A DNA stretch of 24,781 nt from Rickettsia typhi (GCA_945861605.1 CAMAVG010000003.1:1-24781), one strand, 5' to 3'; shown: positions 7,558-16,131, numbered from the stretch's first letter. Notes: generated from the sequence alone by a model not told the origin. Translations and numbers: made by a program.

Positions 7558-9234
7558 ATGAAAAACATTTTGGAATATATTCGCAGCGAAATTGCCAAAG
7601 CTTGTGGAATTTCACAGGAAGTTCCCTTTGTTTGTGAATATCCACGGGATAAATCGCACGGAGATTTCGCCACAAACATTGCAATGGTTGCTTCAAAAAT
7701 TGAAAAAAAATCCCCAATTGAACTTGCAGAGCAATTTGCTCCATTGATTGCAAAAATCCCGTTTGTGCGTGAATGCACGGTTGCAAAGCCTGCTTTCATC
7801 AATATTCGCGTTGAAAATTCCATTTTTCTTGAAATGATGGAATCAATCGTGGAAGCAAAAAATTTGCCGGATATCGGAAAATCGGAGAAAATCAACATTG
7901 AATATGTTTCGGCGAACCCAACCGGTCCTTTGCATGTTGGTCATTTACGCGGTGCAATTTACGGAGACGTCCTTTCCACACTTCTTTTGAAAACAGGGTT
8001 TGATGTTACGAAGGAATACTACATTAACGATGCCGGAAACCAAATTGAGGTTCTTGGAAAATCGGTTTTTATTCGCTATCGTCAGCTTTTGGGCAAAAAT
8101 ATTGAAGTGCCGGAAGGGTGCTATCCTGCGGAATATATTGTTGATATTGCACGGGAAATTCGCAAAAAATTCGGCAATGATTTACAAGAAAACGACGCAA
8201 TTTTCAAACAATTTGCAACGGAATGGAATTTGCACTGGGTGAAATCAACACTTGCAAAGTTGAAAATTAAGCACGATGTTTTTTCATCTGAAAAAGAAAT
8301 TGTTAATTCCGATGCAATTTCCAAAGCATTTGATGAACTTTGGGCGAAAAACCTAATTTACAAGGCTGTTCCGGAAAAGCCTCGCTCCGTTGATTTGGAA
8401 ACTTGGGAGCCACTCGAATGCACGCTTTTTAGAACGAAAGATTTCGGCGATTCACAAGATCGCGTCGTTCAAAAAAACAACGGAAGTTATACATACTGCG
8501 TGCCGGATATGGTCTACAATCGCAATAAAATCAACCGTGGATTCAACAATCTGGTTATGGTTCTTGGGGCGGATCACCTTGGGTATGTTTCCCGTCTTCA
8601 AGCCATGACAAAAGCAATCGCGACAGAAAACTTTAGTCTTGATATCAAAATTTGCCAAATTGTGAAATTTTTGAAAGATGGCGAGGCGTTTAAAATGTCC
8701 AAACGGGCGGGGAATTTCGTCACAGTTGATGACATTTTGGAATCAGTCCATGTGGATATTCTGCGTTTTATTATGCTCACGAAGAAAAATGATGTACATA
8801 TGGATTTTGATGTGGAGAAAGTGAAAGAGCAAACAAAAGAAAACCCGATTTTCTACATTCAATACGCCTATTCACGAATTTCTTCAATTTTGCGAAAGTT
8901 TCAAGAAAATAATATTGCTGTGAAATCCGATTTTTCGAATTCGCAAATAAACGAAAACTTTGGCGAATTAGTTCGTAAAATTGTTGAATTTCCTTCAATT
9001 TTAGCAGTTGCCGTGAAGAATCATGAGCCTCACCATCTTGCATTTTACGCGTACTCCCTTGCAGGAGAACTTCACTCAACATGGACGCTTGGAAATTCAA
9101 ACCAACTGGCGAGGTTCCTCCTTGATGGTAATGATTTACACAATCAATCCAGTTTGAACATTATTCTTGCAACCAAAAAAGTTTTTGAGCTAATCTTCGA
9201 TATTTTCAATATTGAGCCTCTCTCTAGTATGTAA
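7558..9234 (+). CDS. argS: Arginyl-tRNA synthetase
   Basis: 558 residues, usual length. It charges tRNA-Arg with arginine. The N-terminal Add1-type domain (about 1-100) is followed by EYVSANPTGPLHVGHLRGA with the HVGH signature at 126-129, and KMSKRAGNF starting at residue 379 (KMSKS-type). The C-terminal DALR-like anticodon-binding domain contains YIQYAYSRISSI, a hallmark of ArgRS. It sits between lysS and a secreted protein gene that starts three bases after its stop. Confidence 0.97.
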   Translation: MKNILEYIRSEIAKACGISQEVPFVCEYPRDKSHGDFATNIAMVASKIEKKSPIELAEQFAPLIAKIPFVRECTVAKPAFINIRVENSIFLEMMESIVEAKNLPDIGKSEKINIEYVSANPTGPLHVGHLRGAIYGDVLSTLLLKTGFDVTKEYYINDAGNQIEVLGKSVFIRYRQLLGKNIEVPEGCYPAEYIVDIAREIRKKFGNDLQENDAIFKQFATEWNLHWVKSTLAKLKIKHDVFSSEKEIVNSDAISKAFDELWAKNLIYKAVPEKPRSVDLETWEPLECTLFRTKDFGDSQDRVVQKNNGSYTYCVPDMVYNRNKINRGFNNLVMVLGADHLGYVSRLQAMTKAIATENFSLDIKICQIVKFLKDGEAFKMSKRAGNFVTVDDILESVHVDILRFIMLTKKNDVHMDFDVEKVKEQTKENPIFYIQYAYSRISSILRKFQENNIAVKSDFSNSQINENFGELVRKIVEFPSILAVAVKNHEPHHLAFYAYSLAGELHSTWTLGNSNQLARFLLDGNDLHNQSSLNIILATKKVFELIFDIFNIEPLSSM

Positions 9235-9237
9235 TTT

Positions 9238-10686
9238 ATGAAATTTTTTCTTCTTGCTATAATTTTTTTGCAATCAAGTTTTTCAATTTCGCAGGCTTTC
9301 GCACAGGAAGTTGACAATTCTTCAAAAAGAAAAAGGGAAGTTCCAATGCTTATTTTGAGCAATAAAAAAAATGCAAAACAGGGTGTGAGCGTGAAAGAAT
9401 CCGTGCCAACTGTTTCAAATAAAGTTGATCACGCCGTGAAATCTGATGAAAAAATCACGATACACCCCGATCAATACAAGGATATCACACGCATAAAGCA
9501 GGATTGGAAACTTCAATCCAAAAACTTGACAAACGACATAAATAATCTTGAAAAAGAAATCGATGATGCAAAAGATGCCACAACAAAGGAATTACACACA
9601 AAGCGGTTACATGAACTGAAGTTTTACCGTTCAATTGTGAATTCCCACTTGAAGAACTACGGAAGGGCGATTACCGAAGCAAGAGCGGTTGTAAAATTCG
9701 ATGAATCGTACCTACTTACAACGCCTTCAGCGTATTTTAACAAGAATCTGACATTTGATGACACAATGAGTGCCGCGTGGTATTTACTACGCACGGCTGA
9801 AGCATATTCGTGTAAAAAAGCGAGCCAATGCCTCGCAGATGTTGCGAATCGTTATGACGGAAAGTGGTACGAGGGTGTGCGTGATACAAACAACGATGCC
9901 TCTTTATTTTTTAACAATTCCTCATTTGCGGATTTCAAAACGGTCATTCAATCGTTTCTTGGGAAATCGGCGTGTGTTGGAAGGTGTTTGCTTGGGAAGA
10001 ATCTTGACAATTATGAGTCGACAACGGGTGAGGTCGATGAAACGGTCTGTACAGTTTACAAAGATGCAAACAAATATTCAATGTATTCCGTGCAAATAAT
10101 CATGATGAATGACAAGGTTTTGAAATATGCTGCGACGGAAAAAGTAAAAGCGTATTTATGCCGAGGCTTCACCAATGTCATGATGCTTGAATCCGGAATT
10201 AATACAAATGCGAGTTACATCGCAAATGCAAAAAACGATATCAAGTCCGCAATTGCATTAAACACTTCGCTTCCTGTTACACAACAAATTGATGAAATCG
10301 ACGGAATTATTGACATTGACGCATTGTTTCAAAAATACGGTGAAATTGCAACAAAGGGAATGACAAATGACGACAAAGCCTTGGCACAATATGCAATTAG
10401 CGAAAAAGGTTTGAGTGAACTCAAGACATCTCTTGAGGCGAATTCCTCCGATATTGAACACGCTATGGGTGTTTCGGAATATCTAACGGATAAACAAAAA
10501 GCGGATATCGCAGTTGCTTACGGGAAGAATACGGTTGTGGATCCTTACGGAGATCCAAAAGTTCAAACCGCAAGTATTATGAGCAAAGACAACCGTGCAA
10601 CTATTCAACAAGGGCTTGACGCCGAGGCAAATCTTCAGGATCTCCTTGACGCGATTATTGATTTACAAAAAAACGGGGATTTATAA
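9238..10686 (+). CDS. Secreted helical protein of unknown function, cysteine-containing
   Basis: 482 residues. A signal peptide of about 23 residues ends AFA before QEVDN, so the protein is exported to the periplasm or beyond. Residues about 80-150 form a long charged helix (IKQDWKLQSKNLTNDIN onward), probably coiled coil. The middle holds six cysteines: CKKASQC, CVGRC, then CTVYKD and CRGF, which could form disulfides. The C-terminal part is helical and polar. No known domain recognised; in particular no SPOR or peptidoglycan-binding signature is visible. It starts three bases after argS, so it is likely co-transcribed with translation genes, and ends at a hairpin shared with argG. Confidence 0.75.
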   Translation: MKFFLLAIIFLQSSFSISQAFAQEVDNSSKRKREVPMLILSNKKNAKQGVSVKESVPTVSNKVDHAVKSDEKITIHPDQYKDITRIKQDWKLQSKNLTNDINNLEKEIDDAKDATTKELHTKRLHELKFYRSIVNSHLKNYGRAITEARAVVKFDESYLLTTPSAYFNKNLTFDDTMSAAWYLLRTAEAYSCKKASQCLADVANRYDGKWYEGVRDTNNDASLFFNNSSFADFKTVIQSFLGKSACVGRCLLGKNLDNYESTTGEVDETVCTVYKDANKYSMYSVQIIMMNDKVLKYAATEKVKAYLCRGFTNVMMLESGINTNASYIANAKNDIKSAIALNTSLPVTQQIDEIDGIIDIDALFQKYGEIATKGMTNDDKALAQYAISEKGLSELKTSLEANSSDIEHAMGVSEYLTDKQKADIAVAYGKNTVVDPYGDPKVQTASIMSKDNRATIQQGLDAEANLQDLLDAIIDLQKNGDL

Positions 10687-10697
10687 TTTGCGTGGTG

Positions 10698-10727
10698 GAA
10701 TCAGAAGGCGGTGAAACCTTCTGATTC
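10698..10727. terminator. Hairpin between convergent genes, probable terminator
   Basis: GAATCAGAAGG (10698-10708) and CCTTCTGATTC (10717-10727) form a perfect 11-bp stem around an 8-base loop, between the stop of the secreted-protein gene and the stop of argG. The T-tract is weak on both strands, so efficiency is uncertain, but position and symmetry fit a bidirectional terminator. Confidence 0.7.
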
Positions 10728-10739
10728 ATCTTTGTGGGT

Positions 10740-11933
10740 TTAGATATCGCGAAGGCGGAATCTTAATGCGTTAAGTTTAATGAATCCTTCAGCATCTTTT
10801 TGGTTGTAGACCGAATCCGTTTCAAATGTTACAACATTTTTGTTGAAAAGTGTATGTGGTGATTTCCTTCCTTCAATCAAAACATTGCCTTTGTAAAGCG
10901 AAAGTTTCACAGTTCCGGAGACCTTTTCTTGGGAGAAATCAATCGCGGATTGGAGCATTTGTCTTTCGCCGGAGAACCAGAATCCGTTGTAGATTAACTC
11001 CGCGTATTTTGGCATAAGTTCGTCCTTCAAGTGCATTGTTCCTCTATCAAGGGTGATTGATTCAATTGCACGGTGAGCGTGAAGTAAAATTGTTCCACCG
11101 GGTGTTTCGTAAATTCCGCGGGATTTCATTCCAATGAAGCGGTTTTCGATGAGGTCAATCCTTCCAACGCCATGTTTTGAACCGATTTCATTCAGTTTTG
11201 TGAGAAGATTCGCAGGCGAGAGCTTGACTCCGTTAATGGCAATGGCATCGCCTTTTTCAAAATCGATTTCAATTGTTTCTTTTTCGTTTGGGGTTTCGTC
11301 AAGGTGTTTGACGCGGATGTAGGTATCGCGTTTTGCGGGTTCCCAAGTGTCTTCAAGTGCTTTTCCTTCGATTGAAAGGTGAAGAAGGTTTGCGTCCATT
11401 GAATATGGTGGTTCGTTTTCTTTCCCCATTGGGATTTCAATGTTGTGCTTGCGTGCGAATTCAAGCATTTGTGTTCTTGATGTCAATGACCATTCACGCC
11501 AAGGTGCGACAACCTTAACATTTGGCATGTTGGCGTAGTAACCAAGTTCGAAGCGGATTTGGTCGTTTCCTTTGCCTGTTGCACCGTGGGAAACAATATT
11601 TGCACCAACGCTTTTTGCAACTTCAATTTGACGAAGTGCAATTAATGGACGAGCAATACAAGTTCCCAAAAGGTATGAACCTTCATAAAGAGCATTCGCC
11701 CGAAACATTGGGAAGACGAAATCGCGGACAAATTCTTCTTTGAGATCCATAACTGCGGCAGATTTTGCACCGGTTTTGATAGCCTTTGCTTTAACTTCGT
11801 CCATGTTGTCTTCGCCTTGTCCTAAATCCGCAGTGAAAGTGTGAACTTCGTAACCTTTTTCTTCAATTAACCATTTTAATATAACGGATGTATCAAGCCC
11901 ACCGGAGTACGCTAAAACGACTTTTTCTGACAT
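10740..11933 (-). CDS. argG: Argininosuccinate synthase
   Basis: 397 residues, the normal length. ArgG joins citrulline and aspartate with ATP to give argininosuccinate, the penultimate step of arginine synthesis. The N-terminus VVLAYSGGLDTS holds the N-type ATP pyrophosphatase loop SGGLDTS at 10-16. Further family segments are SHGATGKGNDQIRFE (about 114-128), which binds citrulline and ATP, and PYSMDANLLHLSIEG. It is alone on the minus strand, with its own leader region shared with the divergent tonB promoter. Confidence 0.97.
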   Translation of the reverse strand: MSEKVVLAYSGGLDTSVILKWLIEEKGYEVHTFTADLGQGEDNMDEVKAKAIKTGAKSAAVMDLKEEFVRDFVFPMFRANALYEGSYLLGTCIARPLIALRQIEVAKSVGANIVSHGATGKGNDQIRFELGYYANMPNVKVVAPWREWSLTSRTQMLEFARKHNIEIPMGKENEPPYSMDANLLHLSIEGKALEDTWEPAKRDTYIRVKHLDETPNEKETIEIDFEKGDAIAINGVKLSPANLLTKLNEIGSKHGVGRIDLIENRFIGMKSRGIYETPGGTILLHAHRAIESITLDRGTMHLKDELMPKYAELIYNGFWFSGERQMLQSAIDFSQEKVSGTVKLSLYKGNVLIEGRKSPHTLFNKNVVTFETDSVYNQKDAEGFIKLNALRFRLRDI

Positions 11934-11955
11934 AATATAAGCAAAATTTTTTTAC

Positions 11956-11984
11956 ACAAAAAAAGACTATTTGGCAATTGTCAA
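11956..11984 (-). promoter_or_regulatory. Candidate argG promoter
   Basis: On the minus strand a perfect TTGACA (11984-11979) is followed after 17 bases by TTTTGT (11961-11956), a weak -10. It is placed sensibly about 20-50 bases before the argG start. Low confidence because of the -10. Confidence 0.3.
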
Positions 11985-12016
11985 TAAATGTTTTACCGAT
12001 GGCGATCAAAAATCAC

Positions 12017-12045
12017 TTGACAATGAAAATCATTATCATTTAATT
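12017..12045 (+). promoter_or_regulatory. Fur-box promoter of the tonB-exbB-exbD operon
   Basis: TTGACA (12017-12022), 17-base spacer, TTAATT (12040-12045). The spacer contains TGAAAATCATTATCA (12024-12038), which differs at one base from the Fur 7-1-7 core TGATAATNATTATCA. Fur bound here would block RNA polymerase when iron is plentiful, so the operon should be iron-repressed. The same layout recurs at 13706. Confidence 0.85.
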
Positions 12046-12072
12046 ACTAAAATAGTAACAAATTGCTGAAAA

Positions 12073-12648
12073 ATGCTTGCGATATTCCATAAAAATGAAC
12101 GAATTTCTGCCATAGCAATGGCGGGGTTATTCCACATTTGCCTTGTTTTGTGCTTTGTTCATGGGTTTGAAAATTCAGAAATATCAATCATTCCGCAGTC
12201 AATTCAAGTAACGCTCGTCGCACATTCTTCAGCGGAAAAATCGGTTTCCAATGTTGAAATTGTGGAAACATCAACGACGAAAACCCAAAAAACCGATGGC
12301 AGGAAATCAAGTGAACTCAAAACCACAGGAAAGGAAAGTGATAACGCAAAAGCGGTGAATTCTGCAATTACTGAACCCATTTTCAACGCTTCGTATTTAA
12401 ACAATCAAATACCGCAATATCCACAATCCGCAAAGGATTCCGGCGTCCAAGGAAAAGTCCTTTTGCTTGTTGAAGTTTCAACGGACGGTTTTGCAAAAAT
12501 GGTTGAAGTTTCGAAATCAAGCGGATACTCCACCCTTGATAACTCCGCAAAAAATGCCGTTAGCAAATGGAAATTTCTTCCTGCGATGCAAAATGGAAAG
12601 CCCGTTGTTGCAAGTGTTATTGTGCCAATTGAATTTAAATTAAGTTGA
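12073..12648 (+). CDS. tonB: TonB energy-transducing protein
   Basis: 191 residues. TonB spans the periplasm and passes proton-motive energy from ExbB/ExbD to outer-membrane receptors. Residues about 11-31 form the single membrane anchor, with His21 in the place of the conserved TonB anchor histidine. The C-terminal domain (about 113-191) has the family pattern QYPQSAKDSGVQGKVLLLVE, a VS-DG turn, SSGYSTLDNSA and KWKFLPA. The linker is short and rich in Ser, Thr and Lys rather than the usual Pro-Glu/Pro-Lys repeats. It is first in an operon with exbB (three-base gap) and exbD, behind a Fur box. Confidence 0.93.
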   Translation: MLAIFHKNERISAIAMAGLFHICLVLCFVHGFENSEISIIPQSIQVTLVAHSSAEKSVSNVEIVETSTTKTQKTDGRKSSELKTTGKESDNAKAVNSAITEPIFNASYLNNQIPQYPQSAKDSGVQGKVLLLVEVSTDGFAKMVEVSKSSGYSTLDNSAKNAVSKWKFLPAMQNGKPVVASVIVPIEFKLS

Positions 12649-12651
12649 TAT

Positions 12652-13278
12652 ATGAATCTTTTAAGCAGTTTTGCACAAGGAAATTTTGTCCTCATTGCGG
12701 TTTTTTTGCTTTTGGTTGGAATGTCTTTTGTTTCGTGGTATGTAATTTTTCGAAAGGCTTTGGTTTTGAAATTCGAACGCAAGGCAATTGCAAAATTTCG
12801 CTTGGAATATTTAAACAGTCCGCAAATTCTTTCTTCTTTGAGCCAAGAACACAAGGGCTTGATTGGTGAAATTGTCACGGAAATGAAGAATCTTCAACCG
12901 CTACTTTCAACAATTGAAGGAAATGAAAGAAGGGAGATCTTGGCAATTCATTTAGCACAAAAACTGGATATCATTAAAATCCAGCTTGATTCAGGGCTAA
13001 CCCTTCTTGCATCGGTTTCAAGTTCTTCGCCGTTTATTGGTCTTTTTGGAACGGTTTGGGGAATTTATGGTGCTTTGATAGAAATTTCCACCAAAGGAAG
13101 TGCTGGTTTAAGCGTTGTCGCGGCACCAATGGGGGAGGCTCTAACCGCGACGGCTGTTGGTCTTTTTGCTGCAATTCCGGCGGCGATAGCCTACAACATT
13201 TTTCTTCGATACAACCGCCTCATAATTCAGGATCTTCGCCACATTTGCGAACAATTCACAATTTACTCCGGAAAATAA
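12652..13278 (+). CDS. exbB: ExbB proton-channel subunit (MotA/TolQ/ExbB family)
   Basis: 208 residues. ExbB is the pentameric inner-membrane scaffold of the TonB motor. One N-terminal membrane helix (about 12-34), a cytoplasmic helical region, and two C-terminal helices: SSSSPFIGLFGTVWGIYGAL (about 122-142), the most conserved family segment, and ALTATAVGLFAAIPAAIAYN (about 163-183). The stop overlaps the exbD start (TAATG). TolQ is the close alternative, but the neighbouring tonB and the Fur promoter favour ExbB. Confidence 0.93.
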   Translation: MNLLSSFAQGNFVLIAVFLLLVGMSFVSWYVIFRKALVLKFERKAIAKFRLEYLNSPQILSSLSQEHKGLIGEIVTEMKNLQPLLSTIEGNERREILAIHLAQKLDIIKIQLDSGLTLLASVSSSSPFIGLFGTVWGIYGALIEISTKGSAGLSVVAAPMGEALTATAVGLFAAIPAAIAYNIFLRYNRLIIQDLRHICEQFTIYSGK

Positions 13279-13685
13279 TGTCGTTTAATCCATTTGAAAA
13301 AGAAGATTTCCACGCACCAAATGCCGAAATCAACACAACTCCACTTGTTGATGTCATGCTTGTTTTGATGGTGATTTTCCTTGTAACGGCACCGGTTTTG
13401 GAACAGTCGATCGCATTAAATTTACCAAAAACTGCTTCGGTTTCAATTTCGCAAAGCAAGCCAGTCGCGGTTTCAATCACGCAAAATGGGGAATATTTTT
13501 GGGAAGGACAAGCAATCTCCAAAGAAGAATTAACGCAAAAGCTTTTGGAAATGAAAGGTTCAAAGGAACAAATTCTTATAAGAGCAGATTCCCAAACACA
13601 ATATTCCACCGTCGCGTTTCTTCTTGCGGAAGCCTCCCGTATTGGGGTTGCAAACATCGGTTTTGCTGTTGATGGAAAAAATTGA
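13278..13685 (+). CDS. exbD: ExbD proton-channel subunit
   Basis: 135 residues from the ATG at 13278, which overlaps the exbB stop by one base; the open frame extends further upstream but only as a shadow of exbB. The single membrane helix carries the essential proton-binding aspartate at residue 25 in INTTPLVDVMLVLMVIF. The periplasmic domain (about 45-135) ends ASRIGVANIGFAVDG, typical of the family. It works with ExbB to energise TonB. The intergenic region that follows holds a second Fur promoter. Confidence 0.95.
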   Translation: MSFNPFEKEDFHAPNAEINTTPLVDVMLVLMVIFLVTAPVLEQSIALNLPKTASVSISQSKPVAVSITQNGEYFWEGQAISKEELTQKLLEMKGSKEQILIRADSQTQYSTVAFLLAEASRIGVANIGFAVDGKN

Positions 13686-13705
13686 TAATAGTTATTAAAA
13701 AATTC

Positions 13706-13750
13706 TTGACATTGAAAATCATTATCATTTAAGAATGATTATCATTATTC
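13706..13750 (+). promoter_or_regulatory. Double Fur-box promoter of the siderophore receptor
   Basis: TTGACA (13706-13711), 17-base spacer, TTAAGA (13729-13734). The spacer contains TGAAAATCATTATCA (13713-13727), identical to the site upstream of tonB. A second palindrome AATGATTATCATT lies at 13734-13746, overlapping the end of the -10 and the transcript start. Two adjacent sites suggest tight iron repression by two Fur dimers. Confidence 0.88.
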
Positions 13751-13758
13751 TGTTTGAT

Positions 13759-15927
13759 ATGTCGAAAAAATCAAAACACGCAGTAAAACTTCGCACGGGA
13801 ACAGTCGCAACAGCAGTTAGCACCGTTATGGCACTTGGTTTGTCGTTTTCCGCTTTTGGTATGGAATCAACGCAAATGCCAACAGTAACGGTTGAATCAT
13901 CGAAAACAAAGAAAGGATACAATTCCGAAAAAACCTCAATGCCAATTTATTCCCAGCCGATAAACGAAATTCCGCAGGTTGTTTCCATAATTCCAAAACA
14001 ATTGATGAAAGACCAAGGGTTGACGCAAACGAAAGACGCCCTTAGAAATGTTGCGGGAATAAGTCTTTCAGCTGGTGAAGCTGGGGCTGGTCAAGGCGAT
14101 AACCTGACAATTCGCGGGTTCACTGCTCGCTCAGATTTCTTCGTTGATGGTATGCGTGATTTTGGTGCATACACACGCGACCCATTCAACACAGAAAAAA
14201 TTGATGTTGTGAAAGGTCCTTCTTCTATTGGCTTTGGTCGTGGTTCAACGGGGGGGACTATCAACCAAGAAACAAAACAAGCACAAGAAGAAAAAATTAC
14301 CGATGTTCAACTTGCCGTTGGTTCTGATATGACAAAACGCGCAAGCGTGGATATCAACCGCAAAATTGAGGGAATTAAAGGTGCGGCTTTCAGGTTGAAT
14401 GTGCTTAGTCATGAAAATAATGTTGCAGAAAGGGATTACGCAAACAACAAACGCTCCGGTTTTGCACCAACTGTTTCGTTTGGGATTGGTTCTGAAAACA
14501 GAACAACTCTAAGCTTCATTCACCAAGAAGAAAACAATGTTCCAGATTACGGTCTTCCGTGGATTGGTCTTAGCCCTGCGAATCAATCGCAAGTGAAAAG
14601 GACGAATTATTACGGATTCACCGATGGTTCGAATTTTTTTAAAGCGACGGTTGACATGGCAACCGCGAAATTTGAACACGATTTTTCAGAAAACACAACT
14701 TTCCGCCAGCAAGTTCGTTTTTCAAATAATCAGCGAAATATTCGCGTTACAGAAGCAAAAACAACGGGTTTAACACCAACAACAGTTACTCGAAACCAAA
14801 TTGCGATACAATCCACCGAAGCAATGCTTGATTCCCAAACAAGTTTAAGCACAAAATTTGAAACAGGAAGCGTGAAACATAATTTAATTGCAGGAATTGA
14901 ATTGATGCGTGAAACTTCTTCCCCAATTCGAACAACATATAAGGACGTTCCAGATGCAAGTTTAACCGATCCAACCCCAGTTGCATTTTCTGGCACAATT
15001 TTAGGAAGAACAAATGTGAACACCGTGACGCAAACTCAAGCAGTTTTCTTTAACGATACCATTTCCCCAAACGAAAAATTTGACATCGTTTTAGGTGGAA
15101 GAATTGACAGATTCACCGCAGATTATAACGAATCCGTTGCTGGTTTATCATTTTCAAGAACGGATATTATGCCAGCGGTAAGGTCATCTTTTGTTTATAA
15201 GCCACGAAAAGATTCAAGTGTTTATGCAAATTATGGAACATCGTACAACCCTTCTGCTGAAGCCTTTGCACTGACTGCAACAACGCAAAACATTAAGCCG
15301 GAAATGAACGAAACCTTTGAAATTGGAACAAAGTGGGGCTTTTTCAAGAATAAACTGAACACAATGTTTGCGATTTTCCAAACGAAAAAAACCGATGCAA
15401 GGGTGACGGATCCTACAAATTCCCTTTTAACCGTTAACGGTGGAAACCAAATGGTAAAAGGGTTTGAAACGCAAATTAACGGTGAAATTACGGAAAAATT
15501 GCAAGTGTTTTCAAGTTATGCTTACATGGAAAGCGAGGTTCTTTCAAGCACAAACACAAACCAAGTTGGAAATCCGCTTGCTAATGTGCCGAATCACACT
15601 TTAAACATTTGGGGTTCTTATAAGTTGACGCCAAAGTTCGAATTTGGTGGTGGTGCAAATGCCGTTTCGCAAAGAGTCGCCTCCATAACCGTCTTTGATT
15701 CCACAGGTGGCACAATTTCGGGAAGCACAGCGGGGTCGCTTAAAAAAGTTGATGGTTACATAACATTCAACGCAATGGCGAAGTATCAAATTACACCAAA
15801 AATCAGTATGCAGTTGAACATTTACAATATCACAAACGAATTTTATTACGACCAACTTCACCCATCGCATGTAATTCCGGGTGCAGGAAGAACCCTGTTG
15901 TTGACGACGAACATTAAGTTGGATTAA
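13759..15927 (+). CDS. TonB-dependent catecholate siderophore receptor, Fiu-like
   Basis: 722 residues from the ATG at 13759; an ATG at 13735 in the same frame lies inside the second Fur site and would add MIIIILFD before a normal signal peptide, so the later start is preferred. Residues 1-34 are the signal peptide and MPTVTVES (40-47) is the likely TonB box. The plug domain contains LTIRGF, YTRDPFNTEKIDVVKGP and GRGSTGG, close in pattern to E. coli Fiu. The rest is a 22-strand barrel to the C-terminus. The last residues are TNIKLD, lacking the usual terminal Phe. It is followed by a piuC/ybiX homologue, as fiu is in E. coli, which supports a catecholate or catechol-fragment substrate. Confidence 0.93.
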   Translation: MSKKSKHAVKLRTGTVATAVSTVMALGLSFSAFGMESTQMPTVTVESSKTKKGYNSEKTSMPIYSQPINEIPQVVSIIPKQLMKDQGLTQTKDALRNVAGISLSAGEAGAGQGDNLTIRGFTARSDFFVDGMRDFGAYTRDPFNTEKIDVVKGPSSIGFGRGSTGGTINQETKQAQEEKITDVQLAVGSDMTKRASVDINRKIEGIKGAAFRLNVLSHENNVAERDYANNKRSGFAPTVSFGIGSENRTTLSFIHQEENNVPDYGLPWIGLSPANQSQVKRTNYYGFTDGSNFFKATVDMATAKFEHDFSENTTFRQQVRFSNNQRNIRVTEAKTTGLTPTTVTRNQIAIQSTEAMLDSQTSLSTKFETGSVKHNLIAGIELMRETSSPIRTTYKDVPDASLTDPTPVAFSGTILGRTNVNTVTQTQAVFFNDTISPNEKFDIVLGGRIDRFTADYNESVAGLSFSRTDIMPAVRSSFVYKPRKDSSVYANYGTSYNPSAEAFALTATTQNIKPEMNETFEIGTKWGFFKNKLNTMFAIFQTKKTDARVTDPTNSLLTVNGGNQMVKGFETQINGEITEKLQVFSSYAYMESEVLSSTNTNQVGNPLANVPNHTLNIWGSYKLTPKFEFGGGANAVSQRVASITVFDSTGGTISGSTAGSLKKVDGYITFNAMAKYQITPKISMQLNIYNITNEFYYDQLHPSHVIPGAGRTLLLTTNIKLD

Positions 15928-15945
15928 GTTTTTTGGGGGAGTGAG

Positions 15946-16001
15946 GCAAAATTTTTTGTGGGGGTGTAAGCAAAGCGAAGCACCTCCACGGGGAATTTTG
16001 C
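15946..16001. repeat. 56-bp palindromic repeat, copy 1
   Basis: The outer arms GCAAAATT (15946-15953) and AATTTTGC (15994-16001) are perfect inverted repeats. The inner arms GTGGGGGTG (15958-15966) and CACCTCCAC (15981-15989) pair with one G-U. The TTTT/GGGG pieces between them can form G-U pairs in RNA, so the whole unit folds as one long stem with a 14-base loop TAAGCAAAGCGAAG. It begins 18 bases after the receptor stop. Copy 2 at 21345 differs at one position. Confidence 0.9.
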
Positions 16002-16035
16002 AACACCGTTTTGAGGGTATGATCGTTGGTGTTTT
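16002..16035 (+). terminator. Weak hairpin after the receptor gene, possible terminator
   Basis: AACACC (16002-16007) and GGTGTT (16028-16033) can pair around a 20-base loop and are followed by TT. This could end the receptor transcript after the palindromic repeat. The long loop and short T-run make it doubtful. Confidence 0.25.
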
Positions 16036-16131
16036 GAAGTGGGGTGAGCTTGCGGTTTTTAATTTGCTGAATAATATATTCGTTGAATAAAAAAAATTGT
16101 GATATAAAATGAATAAAATATTGCAAAATTT

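Noticed and set aside
13056..13277. N-terminal extension of exbD
   Set aside because: The extension is the exbB sequence in another frame (Trp/Cys/Arg-rich); the ATG at 13278 gives the standard ExbD start.
15946..16001. CRISPR repeat interpretation of the 56-bp repeat
   Set aside because: Only two copies, 5.4 kb apart, with no regular spacers and no cas genes.
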